Part shown: piece after piece, positions 11,334 through 20,388 of the stretch
Position numbering within the stretch: the stretch's first letter is position 1
Layout of the letters: each line of letters starts with the position of its first letter
Source: Rhodoferax sp.
Lineage (GTDB): Bacteria; Pseudomonadota; Gammaproteobacteria; Burkholderiales; Burkholderiaceae_C
Assembly: GCA_024235935.1 (NCBI GenBank)
Contig: JACKLL010000001.1
Location: 372,001 to 436,000, forward strand
Reading direction: 5' to 3'
Length of the DNA: 64,000 nt
Notes under the pieces: model-generated
The model's database searches: none
Seen by the model: only the letters and a program-made list of their open reading frames with translations
What the model was told of the DNA's origin: nothing
Translations under genes and position numbers: made by a program

Positions 11334-12122
11334 TCAGGGCGCGTGGCCGATGGCGCTGGCGTGCAGGCAAATCGCAGCGGCGGCGGCCACGTTGAGCGAC
11401 TCCTCGCCGCCAGGCTGCGCAATCCGGCACCAGGCCTGGGCCTGCTGCATCAGCGCCGCGTCCACGCCCTGCCCTTCATGGCCAAAAGCCCAGGCACATG
11501 GCCAGGGCAGCTTCTGCGCATGCAGCAGTTCCCCCTGGTGCGAACTGGTGACCACCAGCGGCACGCCCAGCGCCGCCACGTCCTGCCGGCCCAGCCCCTC
11601 CACCAGATGCAAGCCGAAATGGGCGCCCATGCCCGCACGCAGCACCTTGGGCGACCACAAGGCGGCCGTGCCGCTGAGCGCCAGCACCTGGCGGAATCCG
11701 AAGGCGCCGGCACTGCGCAGGATGGAGCCGACATTGCCGGCGTCCTGCACGCGGTCCAGCACGACCGATGCCACGCCGGTCTGTGGCGCACTGGCGGACG
11801 GCAGGTCCAGCACGAAGCCCATGCGGGCCGGTGACTCCAGGCTGCTGAACTCGGCAAACAGCGCATCGGGCACGACGACCACATGGGCAACATCCGGGCC
11901 CCATACCGGCTCGGCGGCGGGCCAGAATGACTCGGCGAACACCGCCATGGCCGGCGCCACGCCCCGCTGCAACGCCGCGCGGCAGAGGTGGTCGCCCTCG
12001 ATCCAGATCTGCCCCTGTTTGCGATAAGCCGTGTTGTGCCCGGCCAGGCGCCGCAGCAGTTTCACCAGCGGGTTGTCGCGCGACTGAACCTGCGCAATAT
12101 GCAGGCGGCCGTCAGCGGACAT
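11334..12122 (-). CDS. TrmH/SpoU-family RNA 2'-O-methyltransferase
   Basis: This is a SPOUT-superfamily enzyme predicted to methylate ribose 2'-OH in rRNA or tRNA. The N-terminal substrate-binding region (IEGDHLCRAAL) is followed by the SpoU domain with motif 1 LDRVQDAGNVGSILRSA (about 121-137), motif 2 WAFGHEGQG (about 212-220) and motif 3 PGGEESLNVAAAAAI (about 238-252), which form the trefoil-knot SAM site. Length is 262 residues. Which RNA position it modifies cannot be told: E. coli RlmB, TrmH and YfiF share these motifs. Its ATG overlaps the rnhB stop by 11 nt, so it is the last gene of the rpsB-to-rnhB run. Confidence 0.9.
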   Translation of the reverse strand: MSADGRLHIAQVQSRDNPLVKLLRRLAGHNTAYRKQGQIWIEGDHLCRAALQRGVAPAMAVFAESFWPAAEPVWGPDVAHVVVVPDALFAEFSSLESPARMGFVLDLPSASAPQTGVASVVLDRVQDAGNVGSILRSAGAFGFRQVLALSGTAALWSPKVLRAGMGAHFGLHLVEGLGRQDVAALGVPLVVTSSHQGELLHAQKLPWPCAWAFGHEGQGVDAALMQQAQAWCRIAQPGGEESLNVAAAAAICLHASAIGHAP

Positions 12123-12735
12123 GCAGCACCTCCGTCACCGGCGCGAAGCTGCGCCGATGCTCCGGGCATGCACCCAGCCGGCGCAGTGCGGCCAGGTGCT
12201 GGGCGGTGCCATATCCCTTGTGGCGCGCAAAGCCGTAGTCAGGATACTGGGCGTCGAGCTGCGCACACCAGCGATCGCGGTGAACCTTGGCGATGATGGA
12301 GGCCGCCGAAATTTCGGCCACCAGCGCATCGCCTCCCACGATGGCCTCGGCGCGCACGTTCAGCACGGGAATGCGGTTGCCGTCGATCAGCACCTTGGCT
12401 GGCGTCAGTCGCAGACCTTCGACTGCGCGGCGCATCGCCAGCATGGTGGCCTGCAGGATATTGATCGCGTCGATCTCCTCCACCGACGCCGAGCCGACCG
12501 CGCAGCACAGGGCGCGGGCGCAGATCAGGTCGAACAGCCGCTCACGCTGGTTGGCACTGAGCTTCTTCGAGTCAGCCAGTCCTTCGACGGGATTGCGCGG
12601 ATCGAGGATCACTGCAGCGGCCACGACCGGGCCGGCCAGCGGACCACGGCCGGCCTCGTCCACACCGGCGATCAGGCCGGGTGCGTCCCAGGGCAGTTGC
12701 GCCTGCTCAGGTTTCAAGAAGGGTTTCGATCGCAT
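12112..12735 (-). CDS. rnhB: Ribonuclease HII
   Basis: RNase HII nicks RNA in RNA-DNA hybrids and removes misincorporated ribonucleotides. The catalytic D-E-D-D set is visible: Asp26 and Glu27 in GVDEAGRGPLAG, Asp118 in LIDGN, and Asp154 in IIAKVHRD. The GRG motif that recognises the RNA-DNA junction is intact. The ATG at 12735 gives 207 residues and overlaps the 3' end of lpxB by 29 nt. The frame is open further upstream but only as a shadow of lpxB. Its position after lpxB is the conserved order. Confidence 0.95.
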   Translation of the reverse strand: MRSKPFLKPEQAQLPWDAPGLIAGVDEAGRGPLAGPVVAAAVILDPRNPVEGLADSKKLSANQRERLFDLICARALCCAVGSASVEEIDAINILQATMLAMRRAVEGLRLTPAKVLIDGNRIPVLNVRAEAIVGGDALVAEISAASIIAKVHRDRWCAQLDAQYPDYGFARHKGYGTAQHLAALRRLGACPEHRRSFAPVTEVLHVR

Positions 12736-13885
12736 CGGTTGCCAACTTGGAAGTATCGCGCTGCAGTTCCAGGTGCAGCGCTTCGAAACGGTGTTGCAGC
12801 CGGAGCACCCGGTCGGGTGCATCCAGCCATTGGTTGACGGCATCGGCCAGTGCGCGCGGCGTTGCCTGCTCCTGCAGCAGTTCGGGGACCACGAAATCCC
12901 GGCACAGAATGTTGGGCAATCCGACCCAGGCTTGCAGCCGCTTGCGCCGCATGATCTGCCAGGACAGCCAATGCATGTTGTAGGCGATCACCATCGGCCG
13001 CTTGAACAGCGCAGCCTCCAGCGTCGCCGTGCCGCTGGCAATCAGCGTCACGTCGCAGGCCGCCAGCACGGTATGCGACTGACCACGCAGAATCCGGACT
13101 TGCTCGGCCACACCTGCATCGCGGGCGATCTGTTCGACCAGGCCGTGCAGGGCCGGAATGGCCGGCACCACGCATTGCAAGGTGGGACGCTCGCGCAAAA
13201 GCAGCTGCGCCGCTGCGAAGAAGCGCTGCGCGAGATACTGGATTTCCGAGCGCCGACTGCCAGGCAGTATGGCCAGCACCGGTACGTCGTCGCGCAGGCC
13301 CAGCGTCGCGCGTGCGGCTGCGCGGTCCGCATGCATCGGAATCACGTCGGCCAGCGGATGACCTACAAAGGTCGCCGCCACGCCGTGCTGCTGCAGCAGC
13401 GCTGGCTCGAACGGAAACAGGCACAGCATGTGGTCGACGCTGGCCCGGATTTTCTCCAGCCGCTCGGCGCGCCAGGCCCATACGGACGGGCAGACAAAGT
13501 GCACGGTATGGATACCGCGCTGCTTGAGATCCCGCTCCAGCTGCAGATTGAAGTCGGGCGCGTCGACACCGATGAAGACGTCCGGTCGTTGATGCAGCAG
13601 CCGGGTCCTGAGCTGGTCGCGAATGGCGGTGATGCCTCGGTAGTGGCGCAAGACCTCGACGTAGCCCCTGACGGCCAGGCGCTCACTCGGCCACCATGCG
13701 TCGAAGCCGTGCTCCGCCATGCGTGCACCGCCGATACCGGCACTTTGAAGCCCCGGCCAGCGCGTACGCAGACCACCCAGCAACAAACCGGCCAGCAGGT
13801 CGCCCGAGGTCTCGCCCGCCACCATGGCAATGACCGGACTGCGTGACGACGGGCCGGTACGTTCAGATGCGGCCGCAGCGCACAT
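12707..13885 (-). CDS. lpxB: Lipid-A-disaccharide synthase LpxB
   Basis: LpxB joins UDP-2,3-diacylglucosamine and lipid X to form the lipid A disaccharide at the inner membrane. The 392-residue protein starts VIAMVAGETSGDLLAG and carries GVDAPDFN, the CPSVWAWR block and LPGSRRSEI, all characteristic of glycosyltransferase family 19. It begins 6 nt after the lpxA stop and overlaps rnhB at its 3' end, so it is translated from the same lpxD-fabZ-lpxA-lpxB message. The first ~15 residues are poorly conserved. Starts further in are possible but less supported. Confidence 0.97.
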   Translation of the reverse strand: MCAAAASERTGPSSRSPVIAMVAGETSGDLLAGLLLGGLRTRWPGLQSAGIGGARMAEHGFDAWWPSERLAVRGYVEVLRHYRGITAIRDQLRTRLLHQRPDVFIGVDAPDFNLQLERDLKQRGIHTVHFVCPSVWAWRAERLEKIRASVDHMLCLFPFEPALLQQHGVAATFVGHPLADVIPMHADRAAARATLGLRDDVPVLAILPGSRRSEIQYLAQRFFAAAQLLLRERPTLQCVVPAIPALHGLVEQIARDAGVAEQVRILRGQSHTVLAACDVTLIASGTATLEAALFKRPMVIAYNMHWLSWQIMRRKRLQAWVGLPNILCRDFVVPELLQEQATPRALADAVNQWLDAPDRVLRLQHRFEALHLELQRDTSKLATDAIETLLET

Positions 13886-13891
13886 CGTCCG

Positions 13892-14686
13892 TTACCGGAC
13901 AATTCCGCGCCGTGGCGCGACGTCCGACAGGAACGTGGCCATCATCTCCACGTCCGGCTTCGCCTCGGGATGGCTTTCCGCCAGGGCATCGATGGTGACG
14001 CGGGCCTGCTCCAGCGTCAGGTCGTCGCGGTACAGCGCCTTGTGCATGGCCTTGACCGCCGCCAGTCGTTCAGCCGAAAAGCCACGCCGGCGCAAGCCCT
14101 CGTAGTTCATCGAGCGCGCCGAGGCCGGCTGCCCCTGGCACATGACGAAAGGCGGAAGATCGGCGAACAGCAGGGCGCACATGGCCGTCATGCTGTGGGC
14201 GCCGATACGCACGAACTGGTGCACCACGGTAAAGCCGCCCAGAATCGCCCAGTCGCCCACATGGACGTGACCGGCCAGCTGGGAGTTGTTGGCGAATATC
14301 GTATGGCTGCCGACCTGGCAGTCATGCGCCAGGTGCACATAGGCCATGATCCAGTTGTCGTCCTGCACCCGGGTCACGCCCTGGTCACCGGGCGATCCGA
14401 TGTTGAAGGTACAGAACTCGCGGATCGTGTTGCGGTCGCCGATATGCAGCTCGCAGGGCTCGCCGGCATATTTCTTGTCTTGCGGGACCGCGCCCAGCGA
14501 ATTGAACTGGAAGATGCGGTTGTCGCGGCCGATCCGGGTATGCCCTTCGATCACGCAATGGGCGCCGACCGTGGTTCCCGCACCGATGCGGACATGGGGG
14601 CCGATGACCGTGTATGGCCCTATGACAACCGTTTCGTCGATGTCGGCCGCTTTGTCGACGATGGCCGTGGGGTGGATGTTCTGCAC
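13892..14686 (-). CDS. lpxA: UDP-N-acetylglucosamine O-acyltransferase LpxA
   Basis: LpxA adds the 3-hydroxyacyl chain to UDP-GlcNAc, the first step of lipid A synthesis. The N-terminal two thirds are a left-handed beta-helix of hexapeptide repeats. The last third is the helical domain. The catalytic base is His121 (HLAHDCQVG), aligned with E. coli His125. The hydrocarbon-ruler position (Gly173 in E. coli) is Met169 here (AHSMTAMC), the same residue and number as in Pseudomonas aeruginosa LpxA, which selects C10 chains. So 3-hydroxydecanoyl is the predicted acyl group. It sits 21 nt after fabZ. Confidence 0.98.
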   Translation of the reverse strand: MQNIHPTAIVDKAADIDETVVIGPYTVIGPHVRIGAGTTVGAHCVIEGHTRIGRDNRIFQFNSLGAVPQDKKYAGEPCELHIGDRNTIREFCTFNIGSPGDQGVTRVQDDNWIMAYVHLAHDCQVGSHTIFANNSQLAGHVHVGDWAILGGFTVVHQFVRIGAHSMTAMCALLFADLPPFVMCQGQPASARSMNYEGLRRRGFSAERLAAVKAMHKALYRDDLTLEQARVTIDALAESHPEAKPDVEMMATFLSDVAPRRGIVR

Positions 14687-14707
14687 GCTGGAACCACGAA
14701 ATGCCGG

Positions 14708-15148
14708 TCAGGCAATGCTGCGCATCGTGCAGATCAGCTCCGCTTCGACGGCCAGTTCCTCGCCCACGGTCGCGCGCGCCTTGAACTTGAAGATGCCGGA
14801 CTTCATGCGGTCGAGCTCGGCATGCAGCATCAGCTGGTCGCCCGGCTCGACGGGGCGCTTGAAACGCGCGCCATCGATACCGGCAAAGTAGTAGACCGTC
14901 TTGTCGTCGGGCGTCACGCCCAGCGTGTCGAAAGCGAGCAAGGCGGCAGCCTGGGCCAGCGCCTCGAGCATCAGAACGCCGGGCATGACCGGGCGATGCG
15001 GAAAGTGCCCGGTGAAGAATGGCTCGTTCATCGATACGTTCTTCAGCGCGACGATGCGCTTGCCCTTCTCCAGTTCGACCACCCGGTCGACCAGCAGGAA
15101 GGGATAGCGGTGCGGCAATTGCTTGAGAATCTGGTGAATGTCCATCAT
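14708..15148 (-). CDS. fabZ: 3-hydroxyacyl-[ACP] dehydratase FabZ
   Basis: FabZ dehydrates 3-hydroxyacyl-ACP in fatty acid elongation and competes with LpxA/LpxD for the same pool. This hot-dog-fold enzyme has His48 in GHFPHRPVMPG and Glu62 in MLEALAQ as the catalytic pair. The start ATG at 15148 overlaps the lpxD stop as ATGA, so it is translationally coupled. A second ATG follows immediately. Length is 146 residues, normal for the family. Confidence 0.97.
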   Translation of the reverse strand: MMDIHQILKQLPHRYPFLLVDRVVELEKGKRIVALKNVSMNEPFFTGHFPHRPVMPGVLMLEALAQAAALLAFDTLGVTPDDKTVYYFAGIDGARFKRPVEPGDQLMLHAELDRMKSGIFKFKARATVGEELAVEAELICTMRSIA

Positions 15149-16131
15149 GGCGTGTTCGGGTCTTTGGTGAGGTGTTCGAGTGCCCGCAGGCGGTCGCGCA
15201 GCGTATCGAGCCGCTTGAGCGACGCCGCGTTCTTTTCCCAGCGGGCATTGTCGTCGATCGGGAAGATGCCGGTGTAGTGGCCCGGCTTGAGAATCGAGCG
15301 GGTCACCACCGAGGCCGCGGATATGTTCACATGATCGGCGAGGCTGAGATGCCCCAGCACCACGGCTGCACCGCCGATGGTGCAATGGGCGCCGATGGTC
15401 GCAGAGCCTGCAACACCCACGCACGCGGCCATGGCCGTGTGCCGGCCGACGCGCACGTTGTGCCCGATCTGTATCAAGTTGTCGAGCTTGACGCCGTCCT
15501 CGAGCACCGTATCGGACAAGGCACCCCGGTCTATGCAGGTATTGGCACCGATCTCCACATCGTCGCCGATGCGCACCGCACCGAGCTGCTCGATCTTCTC
15601 CCACGCGCCATCGTTCGGCGCGAAGCCGAAACCGTCCGCGCCGACAACCACGCCGCTGTGCAGCAGGCAGCGCGCGCCCACCACGCAGTCCTCGCCGATC
15701 GTGACCCTGGACCTGAGCACGGTCCCGGCACCGATACGCGCGCCACGCTCGACCACACACAGGGGGCCGATGGATGCACTGGGGTCGACGATGGCCAGAG
15801 GATCAACGACCGCACTGGGATGCACCGACGGCGCTGCGCCGGTGCCATGGTGGCGCTTCCACAACTGGGTGACCCGGGCAAAGTACAGGTAGGGCTGCGC
15901 CGTGACGATGCACGCGCCACGGGTACGCGCCAATGCGGCAAGGTCGGGGGCAGCGATGACGCAAGCAGCCTGCGATTGCGCCAGCTGCCGCCGATACCGT
16001 GCGCCGGTGACGAAGCTCAGCTGGGTCGACGTGGCCTCGGCCAGCGTTGCGAGGCCGTCGATGGGGGTATCGGGATCGCCATGCAGTTCACCGCCCAGCG
16101 CTGCAACCAGGGTTCCCAGCGACAAGGGCAC
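15145..16131 (-). CDS. lpxD: UDP-3-O-acylglucosamine N-acyltransferase LpxD
   Basis: LpxD adds the N-linked 3-hydroxyacyl chain in the third step of lipid A synthesis. The N-terminal uridine-binding domain (residues 1 to about 100) precedes a left-handed beta-helix of hexapeptide repeats. The catalytic histidine is His224 in IQIGHNVRVG. Length is 328 residues. It lies 19 nt downstream of skp and ends in the ATGA overlap with fabZ. Confidence 0.97.
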   Translation of the reverse strand: MPLSLGTLVAALGGELHGDPDTPIDGLATLAEATSTQLSFVTGARYRRQLAQSQAACVIAAPDLAALARTRGACIVTAQPYLYFARVTQLWKRHHGTGAAPSVHPSAVVDPLAIVDPSASIGPLCVVERGARIGAGTVLRSRVTIGEDCVVGARCLLHSGVVVGADGFGFAPNDGAWEKIEQLGAVRIGDDVEIGANTCIDRGALSDTVLEDGVKLDNLIQIGHNVRVGRHTAMAACVGVAGSATIGAHCTIGGAAVVLGHLSLADHVNISAASVVTRSILKPGHYTGIFPIDDNARWEKNAASLKRLDTLRDRLRALEHLTKDPNTP

Positions 16132-16150
16132 GTGCAGGCCTTCAGGGCAA

Positions 16151-16666
16151 CTACTTGGCCCCTGCGTTCAGGGCCTTGATCACCTTGTCGGTGATGTCAT
16201 GTTTGGGATTGATGTACACCGCGTCCTGCAGCACGAGGTCATATTTCTCCGCCTCGGCCACCTGCTTGACCACCCTGTTGGCACGTTCCAGCACCATTTG
16301 CAGCTCTTCGTTCTTGCGCGAGTTGAGGTCCTCCTGGAACTCCCGGCGCTTGCGCTGGAAATCACGGTCCTGCTCGACGAGTTGCTTCTGCCGGGTCAGA
16401 CGCTGCGATTCGGACAACGTGGGCGCATCCCGCTCGAGCTTGTCCGCAATGGCCTTGATGGACGCGCCCATGTCGATCAGTTCCTTCTCACGCTTGGAGA
16501 ACTCCTGCTCGAGCTTGGACTGCGCAGCCTTGGCCGTCGCGGCCTCCTTGAAGATGCGGTCCGTGTTGACGAACCCGATCCGGAACTCCTGTGCCTGGAC
16601 CAGGGGCGCGAAGGCCATCAAGGCCACGAATACGCCGGCACACAGGCGAATGGAAAGATTCTTCAT
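16151..16666 (-). CDS. skp: OmpH/Skp-family periplasmic chaperone
   Basis: Skp binds unfolded outer-membrane proteins in the periplasm and delivers them toward BamA. A signal peptide is clear (basic MKNLSIR, hydrophobic core, cleavage after VQA before QEFRIG). The mature chain is a long Lys/Glu/Arg-rich coiled coil (about 45-135), the tentacles of the Skp trimer. Length is 171 residues. The ATG overlaps the bamA stop (TAATG), which couples its translation to bamA, the usual arrangement. Confidence 0.95.
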   Translation of the reverse strand: MKNLSIRLCAGVFVALMAFAPLVQAQEFRIGFVNTDRIFKEAATAKAAQSKLEQEFSKREKELIDMGASIKAIADKLERDAPTLSESQRLTRQKQLVEQDRDFQRKRREFQEDLNSRKNEELQMVLERANRVVKQVAEAEKYDLVLQDAVYINPKHDITDKVIKALNAGAK

Positions 16667-18957
16667 TAGAAAGATGTCCCGATTTGAAATTGCACGGTCT
16701 GGATTTTATCGCCAGCAAACTTGCGGATCGGCTTGGCGATGGCCAGCCGCAAAGGACCGACCGGCGAGATCCAGCTGATACCGACGCCCACCGAGGCGCG
16801 CAGCTTCTGCAGATCCAGCGATTCGGATTCGGCGTAGACGTTGCCCGCATCCAGAAACCCGAACATCCGCAGTGTACGGTCGTTGCCAGCCCCCGGAAAC
16901 GGCGTCAGCACCTCGAAGTTCAGGTTGATCTTGCGGTTGCCGCCCAGACTGCCGCCGGTCGCGGTGTCGATCTGGCCCAGGCTGCCCTGCTCGAAACCAC
17001 GCACAGACCCCAGACCACCACCGAAGTAGTTCTTGAACAGCGGGAATGGCCGGCCGGACAGGCCCTTGCCCCAGCCCACGTCGCCGTTGAAGGCCAGCGT
17101 GTACTGCTTGTTGAGCGGGAAATACTGCTGGTACTGGTAGCTGGCACTGAGGTAGCGGGTGTCGCCGCCGACGCCCCATTCGCCATTGAGCCGCTGGTAG
17201 CGACCCGTCGTCGGCACCAGCGCACTGTCGCGGGTGTCGCGCGCCCAACCGACCGTCAGCGGCACACCATTGCTGCTGTAGCCGAACTGGTTGGCATAGG
17301 TCAGGTACGCTGCCGGAAGCTGCGTGCCGGGCACGATCTTGGTGCGCTCGACACCAGCACCGAAGTACACCGTATCGACTTCGGTGAACGGAACACCGAA
17401 CCGCAGGCTGGCGCCGGTGGTCACCAGCTTGTAGCTGTCGGTGTCGGTATAGGGACTGGTGTTGCGGTGGTAGACGTCGATCGAACGCGACACACCGTCG
17501 ACCGTGAAATACGGGTCGGTGGTGCTGAAGACCACGGTACGGTTGATCTTGCTGGTATCGATCTGCAGCCCCAGCGAATTGCCTGATCCGAAAGCATTTT
17601 CCTGCTTGATGCCGGCGCTCAGGCCCAGGCCGTCGCCGCTGGAGTAGCCGGCACCCAGTGACAGGTTGCCGGTGGCTTTTTCCACAACCGTGATCGTCAG
17701 GTCCACCTGATCCGGTGCACCTGCGACCTCCTGGGTCTCGATCGACACATCGCGGAAGAAGCCCAGCCGGTCGACGCGATCGCGCGAACGGCGGATCTTG
17801 TCGGCGTCGTACCAGGCGGCTTCGAATTGCCGGAACTCACGCCTTACGACTTCGTCACGGGTACGGTTGTTGCCCGCCACGTTGACACGACGCACATAGG
17901 CTCGGCGGGACGGATCGGCCTGAATCACCAGCGCGACACGGTTGTTCGCACGATCGACTTCAGGCCGCGCCTCGACACGGGCAAACGCGTATCCGAAATT
18001 ACCGAAATAGTCGGTGAAGGCCTTGGTCGTCTGCACCACTTCGTCGGCGTTGTACGCTTCGCCCGGACGGATGCTCACCAGGCTCTTGAACTCGTCGTCC
18101 TTGCCCAGGAAGTTGCCCTCGAGCTTCACGCCCGAGACCACATACCGCTCGCCTTCGGTGACGTTGATGACGATGGTGATGTCCTGCTTGTCCGGCGAGA
18201 TCACCACCTGCGTGGAGTCGATCTTGAACTCAAGGTAGCCTCGCGTCAGGTAATACGAACGCAGGCTTTCGATATCGGCATTGAGCTTGGGGCGCGAATA
18301 CTGGTCGGACTTCGTGTACCAGCTCAGCCAGCCGCCGGTATCGAGGTCGAACAGGTCCCGCAGCGTGGACTCGCTGAACACCTTGTTGCCGACAACGCGG
18401 ATTTCCTTGATCTTCGAGCGATCGCCTTCGGTGATCGTGAAGGCCAGGTTGACCCGGTTGCGCTCGATGGGCGTCACGGTGGTGACGACTTCGGATGCGT
18501 ACAGGCTGCGGTTGATGTACTGCCGCTTGATCTCCTGCTCGGCCCGGTCGAGCAGGGCCTTGTCGTAGGGGCGTCCGTCGGCAAGGCCGATGTCCCGCAT
18601 CATCTTGCGCAGGGCGTCCTTGTCGAACTCCTTGTTGCCGCTGAATTCGACGTCGGCAACGGTCGGCCGCTCTTCGACGATGACCACCAGCACGTCGCCA
18701 CTGACGTCGATGCGCACGTCCTTGAACAGCCCCAGCGCAAAGATCGCCTGGATGGCGGCAGCGCCTTTCTGGTCATCGTAGGTGTCGCCGACCCGCACCG
18801 GCAAGGAGGCGAAGATGGTGCCGGCCTCGGTGCGCTGCAATCCCTCGATCCGGATATCGCGCACCGTGAAAGGGTCCACAGCCCATGCAGATCCGGTAAA
18901 AACGCTGGCCGCAATGGCAAGAGCGACGGTATGTCGCTGAAATCGATTGAGATGCAT
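16666..18957 (-). CDS. bamA: Outer membrane protein assembly factor BamA
   Basis: BamA is the central subunit of the complex that inserts beta-barrel proteins into the outer membrane. A signal peptide (cleavage near SAWA|VDPF) is followed by five POTRA repeats (about residues 25-420) and a C-terminal 16-strand barrel. The barrel ends in FQIGTSF, with the terminal phenylalanine of outer-membrane proteins. The loop-6 motif VRGFEQG is visible. The 763-residue length is normal for the family. It lies between rseP and skp in the conserved order. Confidence 0.98.
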   Translation of the reverse strand: MHLNRFQRHTVALAIAASVFTGSAWAVDPFTVRDIRIEGLQRTEAGTIFASLPVRVGDTYDDQKGAAAIQAIFALGLFKDVRIDVSGDVLVVIVEERPTVADVEFSGNKEFDKDALRKMMRDIGLADGRPYDKALLDRAEQEIKRQYINRSLYASEVVTTVTPIERNRVNLAFTITEGDRSKIKEIRVVGNKVFSESTLRDLFDLDTGGWLSWYTKSDQYSRPKLNADIESLRSYYLTRGYLEFKIDSTQVVISPDKQDITIVINVTEGERYVVSGVKLEGNFLGKDDEFKSLVSIRPGEAYNADEVVQTTKAFTDYFGNFGYAFARVEARPEVDRANNRVALVIQADPSRRAYVRRVNVAGNNRTRDEVVRREFRQFEAAWYDADKIRRSRDRVDRLGFFRDVSIETQEVAGAPDQVDLTITVVEKATGNLSLGAGYSSGDGLGLSAGIKQENAFGSGNSLGLQIDTSKINRTVVFSTTDPYFTVDGVSRSIDVYHRNTSPYTDTDSYKLVTTGASLRFGVPFTEVDTVYFGAGVERTKIVPGTQLPAAYLTYANQFGYSSNGVPLTVGWARDTRDSALVPTTGRYQRLNGEWGVGGDTRYLSASYQYQQYFPLNKQYTLAFNGDVGWGKGLSGRPFPLFKNYFGGGLGSVRGFEQGSLGQIDTATGGSLGGNRKINLNFEVLTPFPGAGNDRTLRMFGFLDAGNVYAESESLDLQKLRASVGVGISWISPVGPLRLAIAKPIRKFAGDKIQTVQFQIGTSF

Positions 18958-19005
18958 GTTGTCTGTTTGTGTCTGTCCGGCCTGGATTGCCAGAGCAATA
19001 GAACC

Positions 19006-20367
19006 CTACCCCAGGATACGGGTCAGATCGTTGAACAAGGCGATACCCATCATCAGCAACAGTACCGCGACTCCGCCGCGTTGCAGACGCTCCATCCAAA
19101 TTTCGGTCACACCGCGCCCGGTCACCGCCTCCCAAAGATAATACATCAGGTGCCCGCCATCGAGCACCGGCAGCGGCAGCAAATTGAGCACACCCAGGCT
19201 CACGCTGATCAGGGCCAGAAACAGCAGATACTGGGTCAATCCCAGGCTGGCGGACTTGCCCGCATAGTCGGCAATCGTCAGAGGACCATTGAGGTTCTTC
19301 AGGGACGCCTCGCCGATGATCATGCGTCCGATCATGCGCAGCGTCAGCGTCGAAACCTCCCAGGTACGGACCATCCCTTGCCAGGCGCCGTCCAGCGGGC
19401 CGTAACGCACGGTTACCGTTTCGGGACCGGCACCGACGTAGGCTCCAATGCGCCCGATCGGGTTTCCGTTCTCCAGCACGACCTGCGGCGTCACGGTCAG
19501 CGCAAGAACCTTGCCCTCGCGCTCCACCTGCCACACCCCACCCGCCGGATCGGTCTTGCCGGTCGCGCCGCGGATCAGCTCGCGCAGCTGCTGCCCATCC
19601 ACCACCGCAATGTCGCCAACGCTGCGCACCAGGTCCCCCTTGCGCAGTCCCGCCGCGGCGGCAGCACCGTCCGGCAGCACCTCGCCGATCTCCGGCCGTG
19701 TCAGCGGCCCGACGATCCCGATGCGGCGAAACAAGGCCGCATCGACATCGCTCGACGGCTGCGGCCCGAGCTCCAGCAGCACCGAACGGGCCCGTCCACC
19801 GGGTTCGCGCTCGACATCCAGGCTGACGTTCTCACCATGCAGGGCGGCCTGCGCCAGCAGCCAGCGCAGGTCGTCGAAGGAGGCAACGTCAGTCGGTGTC
19901 TCCGCACCCGCCGCCGCACGCAGCACCCGCTCTCCACCGACCAGCCCGGCCTTTTCGGCAACCGAGCCGGCAACCGGCCGCGCCAGTACCGCGCTGGCCT
20001 GCTGCACGCCGCTCCAGTTCACCAGCGTGTACAGCACCACCGCCAGCAGCAGGTTGACCAGCGGCCCGGCCGCTACGATGGCCGCCCGCGCCGCCAGGGG
20101 CTGGTTGTTGAATGCGAGGTGCCGCTCATGGGGCGCGACTGGCGCTTCGCGCTCGTCGAGCATGCGCACATAGCCCCCCAGAGGAAAGGCCGCAATGACG
20201 AACTCGGTCGGAGAGTCCTTGGCCTGCCAGCGAAACAAGGTCTTGCCGAAGCCGACCGAAAAACGCAGCACCCGGACACCACAGGCCACGGCAACGCGGT
20301 AGTGGCCGTATTCATGCACCGCAATCAGAATTGCCAACGCGAAAACAAAAGCCAGGATGGTCAGCAT
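19006..20367 (-). CDS. rseP: Site-2 protease RseP (membrane zinc metalloprotease)
   Basis: RseP cleaves the anti-sigma factor RseA within the inner membrane to release sigma-E and also clears signal-peptide remnants. The zinc motif HEYGH (residues 18-22) lies in the first membrane helix. The second zinc ligand is in LPVLDGGHL near residue 405. Two PDZ regions lie between (about 115-300). Membrane helices are at about 1-22, 95-115, 375-395 and 428-448. Length is 453 residues. It sits between dxr (20 nt) and bamA. Confidence 0.97.
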   Translation of the reverse strand: MLTILAFVFALAILIAVHEYGHYRVAVACGVRVLRFSVGFGKTLFRWQAKDSPTEFVIAAFPLGGYVRMLDEREAPVAPHERHLAFNNQPLAARAAIVAAGPLVNLLLAVVLYTLVNWSGVQQASAVLARPVAGSVAEKAGLVGGERVLRAAAGAETPTDVASFDDLRWLLAQAALHGENVSLDVEREPGGRARSVLLELGPQPSSDVDAALFRRIGIVGPLTRPEIGEVLPDGAAAAAGLRKGDLVRSVGDIAVVDGQQLRELIRGATGKTDPAGGVWQVEREGKVLALTVTPQVVLENGNPIGRIGAYVGAGPETVTVRYGPLDGAWQGMVRTWEVSTLTLRMIGRMIIGEASLKNLNGPLTIADYAGKSASLGLTQYLLFLALISVSLGVLNLLPLPVLDGGHLMYYLWEAVTGRGVTEIWMERLQRGGVAVLLLMMGIALFNDLTRILG

Positions 20368-20388
20368 GGTTGTGGACAGACGCCTCTC

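Noticed and set aside
12736..12843. Longer RNase HII beginning inside lpxB
   Set aside because: The extra residues are a frame-shifted copy of the lpxB 3' end without conservation.
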